From the NCBI GenBank assembly GCA_011051825.1, contig DRKH01000080.1:1-10357 (forward strand): a stretch of DNA of 10,357 bases, in the 5' to 3' direction. Of the stretch, positions 7,508 through 10,357 are shown in pieces. Every line of letters begins with the position of its first letter. Position 1 is the stretch's first letter. The notes under the pieces were generated by a model. That model worked only from the letters and a program-made list of their open reading frames with translations. It ran no database searches and was not told the origin of the DNA. Source of the stretch: Desulfobulbus sp. Lineage in GTDB: Bacteria; Desulfobacterota; Desulfobulbia; Desulfobulbales; Desulfobulbaceae. The translations under genes and the position numbers were made by a program.

Positions 7508-7526
7508 CTATTTTCTCCTGGGTAAC

Positions 7527-7567
7527 TGAAAATCGGTTCGCCGATCCACACCGTTCTTCGATTTTCA
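7527..7567 (-). promoter_or_regulatory. Nested inverted repeats in the leader of the CBS gene (possible attenuator or weak terminator)
   Basis: Two overlapping structures occur. A short hairpin has arms ATCGG (7532-7536) and CCGAT (7541-7545) with a four-base loop; read on the minus strand it is followed by TTTT, like a weak intrinsic terminator. A longer 9-bp perfect repeat pairs TGAAAATCG (7527-7535) with CGATTTTCA (7559-7567) across 23 bases. The two share 7532-7535 and cannot form together. They lie about eight bases upstream of the CBS-gene Shine-Dalgarno and downstream of the nnr stop. This is a candidate switch or read-through control; no known riboswitch class is recognised. Confidence 0.35.
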
Positions 7568-7611
7568 TTGTTTATGGCGGCTGCGGCCTGAAAAAAAATC
7601 AAGGTCAACGT

Positions 7612-9228
7612 CTATGCTGATTGCCGGTTGCGCCCGCAAGACATGCCGGTTTGTGCTGATAGCTCGGCGATGGCAGCAGGCAATGTGGCGGCAACTTCCG
7701 AGGCACAATATCCGTAGGCATTGTTTCGGGCAAGTATATCTGCAGCAAGCCCGTGCAGATATACTCCGGTACAGGCGGCATCCCAGGGAGAAAGCCCCCG
7801 GGCGAGCAGGCTGCCGATCAGCCCGGCAAGCACATCACCCATTCCACCGGTGGCCATACCCTGGTTGCCGGTCGGGTTAATGGCCCAGCCCCCCTGTTGA
7901 TTACGGACAACAACGGTACCGGCACCTTTAAGCACGGTAATAATCTCTCCGGTACAGTCTGTACAGAGATTGCGGGCCGCTGTAATTCTGTCGGCCTGAA
8001 TTTCCCGGGTTGCCAGGCCGGTAAGTCTGGCCATCTCACCCGGATGCGGGGTCAAGACCCGTGGTCCCCCCGGCCTGGCCAGGACATCCTTATGGACGCT
8101 CAATATATTCAGGGCATCAGCATCCACTACCATGGGCAGGGGGACGTTCTGGTACAGATGCAGGACCAGTTCTTCGGTTTCCGCTGCTGTTCCCAGGCCC
8201 GGACCGAGAACGACAGCCGTTTTACCGGTCAGCGAATCAGAGACCAGCGTCCTGTCATCCATGGACGGATACCCGGCTGAACAGGGCAGGGCGATGGTCA
8301 TCGCTTCGATCAGATTCTGCTCAAAGACGGTGTTTAGATCGTGAGGGACAAGCGCAGTAACCAGACCGCACCCACTGTGCAGTGCAGCCCGGCAGCTTAA
8401 GATTGCCGCCCCGGTCTTGCCGGTGGAGCCGCCAAGGACAAGGAGGTGGCCATGGCTGCCCTTATGTGAATCAACGGATCGTTCCGGAAGCCGGGTTGCA
8501 ACGGCCGGCGTCAGAACCTCACCGGTGAGTGCTGCTTGATGCACCGCCGCCGCAGGGATACCGATGTCAACGATATGCAGGCGACCGACGGCAGCCCCGC
8601 CATTAAGATAATGGGCAGGCTTGGCAAGGCCGTAGGTTGCCGTACAATCGGCAGCAACCGCGGTTCCGAGAACCTTGCCGGTATCAGCATTGAGCCCGGA
8701 CGGAAGATCGACGGCAACAACCGGCCAGCTGAACTGGTCGTGCAGGTCATTGATCAGGGAAACAACCCGGGCCATATGTCCGCTTATCTCACGGCCAAGT
8801 CCGGTGCCGAAAAGGGCATCGACCATACAGGCAACCGGATATTTCCCATGTCGACGAAGAACGGCGGTGGTAATTTTGTCCGCGTTCAAGGGCTCATCGA
8901 GGACAACAGAAGCGCATTGTATTTTTTGTACAATACGAAAGTTAACTGCCGCATCCCCTTTAAGCCGTTCAGGTGGCAAGGCAAACAGGATAAACGGATG
9001 CCCCCCTGCCTGTTGAATACGTCGGGCAATAACCAGACCGTCACCACCGTTATTTCCTGGCCCGATAAAAAGAAGCACGCTTTTGCCGGCAAAAGACCCC
9101 AGCTCCCTTTCCATGAATGCAACGGTCCCCTGGCCGGCATTTTCCATCAGGATAATACCGGGAATCCCGTACTGGTCAATGGCCAGACGATCGAGCTGCT
9201 GCATTTCGGCAGCCATGGCTATTTTCAT
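7612..9228 (-). CDS. nnr: Bifunctional NAD(P)H-hydrate epimerase / ADP- or ATP-dependent NAD(P)H-hydrate dehydratase
   Basis: Repairs damaged, hydrated NADH and NADPH. The N-terminal YjeF-N domain (about 1-215) epimerises the R and S hydrates; the C-terminal ribokinase-like domain (about 235-520) dehydrates the S form using ADP or ATP. Visible motifs are MENAG 28-32, GPGNNGGDG 56-64, VDALFGTGL 136-144 and VDLPSGLNADTG around D174 in the epimerase. The dehydratase has SHKGSHGHLLVLGG, VLGPGLGT, VVDADALN, LTPHPGEM and NPTGNQGMATGGMGD with catalytic D465. The length (538) is normal for the bacterial fusion. The chosen ATG has a strong Shine-Dalgarno (GGAG at 9234-9237, five bases away). An in-frame ATG at 9249 would add seven residues but lacks a site. 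A possible leader ORF ends on this ATG, and a promoter lies about 150 bases upstream. Confidence 0.96.
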   Translation of the reverse strand: MKIAMAAEMQQLDRLAIDQYGIPGIILMENAGQGTVAFMERELGSFAGKSVLLFIGPGNNGGDGLVIARRIQQAGGHPFILFALPPERLKGDAAVNFRIVQKIQCASVVLDEPLNADKITTAVLRRHGKYPVACMVDALFGTGLGREISGHMARVVSLINDLHDQFSWPVVAVDLPSGLNADTGKVLGTAVAADCTATYGLAKPAHYLNGGAAVGRLHIVDIGIPAAAVHQAALTGEVLTPAVATRLPERSVDSHKGSHGHLLVLGGSTGKTGAAILSCRAALHSGCGLVTALVPHDLNTVFEQNLIEAMTIALPCSAGYPSMDDRTLVSDSLTGKTAVVLGPGLGTAAETEELVLHLYQNVPLPMVVDADALNILSVHKDVLARPGGPRVLTPHPGEMARLTGLATREIQADRITAARNLCTDCTGEIITVLKGAGTVVVRNQQGGWAINPTGNQGMATGGMGDVLAGLIGSLLARGLSPWDAACTGVYLHGLAADILARNNAYGYCASEVAATLPAAIAELSAQTGMSCGRNRQSA

Positions 9229-9287
9229 TTTCTCTCCCCCCTGACACATGCGTTAAAGTGCCTTACTTCTGAATGTCTGCAATACAA
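9225..9287 (-). CDS. Possible 20-codon leader ORF coupled to nnr
   Basis: On the minus strand an AGGAGGGG (9292-9299) has no ATG at the proper distance, but a TTG lies six bases after the AGGAGG core. Reading from this TTG gives 20 codons ending in TGA at 9225-9227, which overlaps the nnr ATG (9226-9228) as ATGA, the usual layout of translational coupling. The peptide is basic, with four Arg, one Lys and two Cys, and matches nothing I recognise. The strong site and exact overlap favour it; the TTG start and short length leave chance a real possibility. Confidence 0.35.
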   Translation of the reverse strand: MYCRHSEVRHFNACVRGERK

Positions 9288-9376
9288 ACTTCCCCTCCTG
9301 ATCCGTTCCAGCTCCGGTACAGTTGACCGTTCACGGATTCAGATATACGGTAAAAATGAATTTTTCCATATCAGAG

Positions 9377-9405
9377 AGTATACGCATTATTCCGGGGAAC
9401 GGCAA
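9377..9405 (-). promoter_or_regulatory. Sigma70-like promoter for nnr
   Basis: Read on the minus strand, TTGCCG (plus bases 9400-9405) is followed after exactly 17 bases by TATACT (plus bases 9377-9382). The -10 box matches consensus at five of six positions and the -35 box at four of six. Transcription would begin near 9370, giving an nnr leader of about 140 nt that contains the possible leader ORF. Confidence 0.6.
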
Positions 9406-9421
9406 ACATCTCCGTCCATGC

Positions 9422-9439
9422 ATCCCTAAATAGAGGGAT
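9422..9439. promoter_or_regulatory. Inverted repeat in the divergent intergenic region
   Basis: ATCCCT (9422-9427) and AGGGAT (9434-9439) are perfect 6-bp arms around six A/T-rich bases. It lies 17 bases upstream of the nnr -35 box and about 84 bases before the lipoprotein start, so it could be an operator serving either gene. No clear sigma70 promoter for the lipoprotein gene was found in this region; a TTGACC at 9323-9328 has only a poorly spaced TATACG after it. Confidence 0.3.
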
Positions 9440-9522
9440 ACCATAATTTATTCTGTACAAAAGAGCACCTTTCGACTAAAAAGGAATTATTCTCGAGTGT
9501 TAATCGTACCATGAGGTTTGCC

Positions 9523-10098
9523 ATGCTGCCCAGATATTTTCCCTGTCTGTTGCTGATCCTGTTGCTGAGTCTGTACGGTTGCAGTTCGATCCAGGTGAGC
9601 ACGGATTTTGATGCTGAAGCCGATTTTTCAGCTATTCACACCTATGGCTGGAAAACCGTTCATGTTTCCGGAGACGCCCTTGCCGACAACCCCTTACTGT
9701 ATAAACGGATAGCCAGGGCCATTGACGGGTATCTCCAGACCAGGGGCTATCAAAAAGTGGCCCCGGACACCGCAGACGTGCTCATCGCCATCCACGCCCT
9801 GACCAAGGAAAAAATGCGGGTAAGGGACTGGGGTGGACCGCGGGGCTATTACAGAGATCCCTGGTATGATCCATGGTGGGGCAGCGGCGCCTATGGCGGC
9901 CGGGTTGACGTCAGTTACTATACCGAAGGAACCCTGGTGATCGATGTTGTTGACCGCCGTCGTCACGAGCTTATCTGGCGCGGCCTGGGCACTTCGATTA
10001 TCCATAAGTATTCCAACCGGGAAAAGATGGAAAAAGCCATTAACGAGTATGTCGGTGAGATACTGGACCGGTTTCCGCCCGGACACAAACCTGAGTGA
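9523..10098 (+). CDS. DUF4136-type lipoprotein
   Basis: A 191-residue predicted lipoprotein. A short positive start (MLPR) and a leucine-rich membrane segment lead to the lipobox LYGC, with the lipidated cysteine at residue 20. After cleavage the mature start is CSSIQV; with no Asp at +2, sorting to the outer membrane is likely by the Gram-negative rule. The rest fits DUF4136: the YGW segment near residues 41-43, a central ADVLIAIHA strand, and GTLVIDVVDRRRHELIWRG followed by a C-terminal helix around EKAINEYVGEIL. Residues 101-126 form an odd stretch rich in Trp, Tyr, Gly and Asp. The function of the family is not known to me. The start at 9523 is preferred for its GAGG (9513-9516) six bases upstream; an in-frame ATG at 9511 would add four residues. 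A terminator follows the stop. Confidence 0.85.
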   Translation: MLPRYFPCLLLILLLSLYGCSSIQVSTDFDAEADFSAIHTYGWKTVHVSGDALADNPLLYKRIARAIDGYLQTRGYQKVAPDTADVLIAIHALTKEKMRVRDWGGPRGYYRDPWYDPWWGSGAYGGRVDVSYYTEGTLVIDVVDRRRHELIWRGLGTSIIHKYSNREKMEKAINEYVGEILDRFPPGHKPE

Positions 10099-10109
10099 GC
10101 CGACGGGTG

Positions 10110-10150
10110 ACAGCCCGCAATGCACTGCCGATGGGGGCTGTTTTCTTTTT
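10110..10150 (+). terminator. Intrinsic terminator of the lipoprotein gene
   Basis: ACAGCCC (10110-10116) pairs perfectly with GGGCTGT (10135-10141), and the 3' arm runs directly into a T-rich tract (TTTTCTTTTT at 10141-10150). The loop is 18 bases and may hold a small inner GCA/TGC stem. The hairpin begins 11 bases after the stop codon at 10096-10098. Confidence 0.75.
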
Positions 10151-10166
10151 GTCCACGTTATTTAAT

Positions 10167-10357
10167 CTCTGTTCCTAAACCTGTCCCAGTCTTGAGACAC
10201 CCTTAAAACAGAGTAACTATTCAGGTAGGGACAGAGAACTAGCCCAACCACCACCTGTAACTGTTCAGGAGTGCTCCATATCTGTGCAGTCAGGCCTGTG
10301 AACTATAGTGATTCCTATGTGAATCAGGCCTGACCGTGCAGAGAGGTAGATAAGCGC
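10167..10357. repeat. Non-coding tail with clustered short direct and inverted repeats
   Basis: No convincing gene lies between the terminator and the window end. The stretch holds CTGTCCC (10181-10187) with GGGACAG (10228-10234); a 12-mer direct repeat with one mismatch, TAACTATTCAGG (10214-10225) and TAACTGTTCAGG (10258-10269); two copies of TCAGGCCTG (10290-10298 and 10324-10332), the second within the perfect palindrome TCAGGCCTGA (10324-10333); the palindrome ACTATAGT (10302-10309); and TGATTC/GAATCA arms (10309-10314, 10321-10326). This could be the edge of a mobile element, a regulatory region of a gene beyond the window, or a structured RNA. No transposase or target duplication is visible. 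Confidence 0.5.

Noticed and set aside
7109..7525. 138-codon plus-strand open frame opposite the CBS gene
   Set aside because: The minus-strand frame has two full CBS domains and a good ribosome site; this one is its complement without motifs.
7589..7610. A8 run downstream of nnr as an intrinsic terminator tract
   Set aside because: Read on the minus strand the T-run comes before, not after, the short GC-rich palindrome, so the order is wrong for a terminator.
7753..8280. 175-codon plus-strand open frame opposite nnr
   Set aside because: Antisense to the conserved dehydratase domain, no motif, and no ribosome binding site of note.
9226..9249. ATG at 9249 as start of nnr
   Set aside because: It has no ribosome site upstream, while the ATG at 9228 is preceded by GGAG at five bases.
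8536..9429. 297-codon plus-strand open frame opposite nnr
   Set aside because: It lies almost wholly antisense to the clear Nnr protein, has no recognisable domain, and its composition is what a shadow frame of a GC-rich gene gives.
1..10357. tRNA, rRNA, CRISPR array or intact insertion sequence
   Set aside because: None was recognised by eye: no regularly spaced repeats of CRISPR size, no cloverleaf-like segment in the gaps, and no transposase frame.

Overview
The window looks like chromosomal DNA of a moderately GC-rich Gram-negative bacterium. The gene set is an NadD, an endonuclease Q/UvrD fusion, a tripartite hybrid histidine kinase, a REC-PAS-GGDEF regulator, a bifunctional Nnr and a DUF4136 lipoprotein. 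This would fit Desulfobacterota (perhaps the Desulfobulbales), but the taxonomy is inference from style and was not searched. No rRNA, tRNA, CRISPR array or intact transposase is visible.

Layout. Bases 1-5529 form a tight plus-strand block. It starts with the 3' part of nadD. Next is a 1084-residue endonuclease Q (EndoQ)-UvrD helicase fusion whose start overlaps nadD by 17 nt. Last is a soluble HisKA-HATPase-REC-HPt hybrid kinase that starts one base after the fusion gene's stop. After a 186-nt gap with two inverted repeats comes a REC-PAS-GGDEF response regulator (5716-7071). Its last 20 bases overlap, tail to tail, a minus-strand gene for a small two-CBS-domain protein (7052-7507). Upstream of that on the minus strand is nnr, the NAD(P)HX epimerase/dehydratase (start at 9228), with a good sigma70-like promoter at 9377-9405 and a possible leader ORF. 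A divergent plus-strand DUF4136 lipoprotein gene (9523-10098) ends in a convincing intrinsic terminator. The last ~200 bases are non-coding and rich in short repeats and palindromes.

How the genes work together. The fusion protein couples a predicted nuclease for deaminated bases to an SF1 helicase. It carries two canonical sliding-clamp-binding pentapeptides, QLNLF just after the EndoQ module and QLSLF as its last five residues. The linker between the modules is encoded across a run of ten A's; slippage in either direction would give an EndoQ-only protein ending soon after the first clamp motif. I consider this the most interesting feature of the window. The hybrid kinase has no sensory or membrane domain, is probably translationally coupled to the repair gene, and ends in an HPt domain that could feed the REC-PAS-GGDEF protein downstream. 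A link between DNA damage and cyclic-di-GMP output is therefore a testable hypothesis, not something the sequence shows. NadD and Nnr both serve NAD metabolism but lie in different transcription units.
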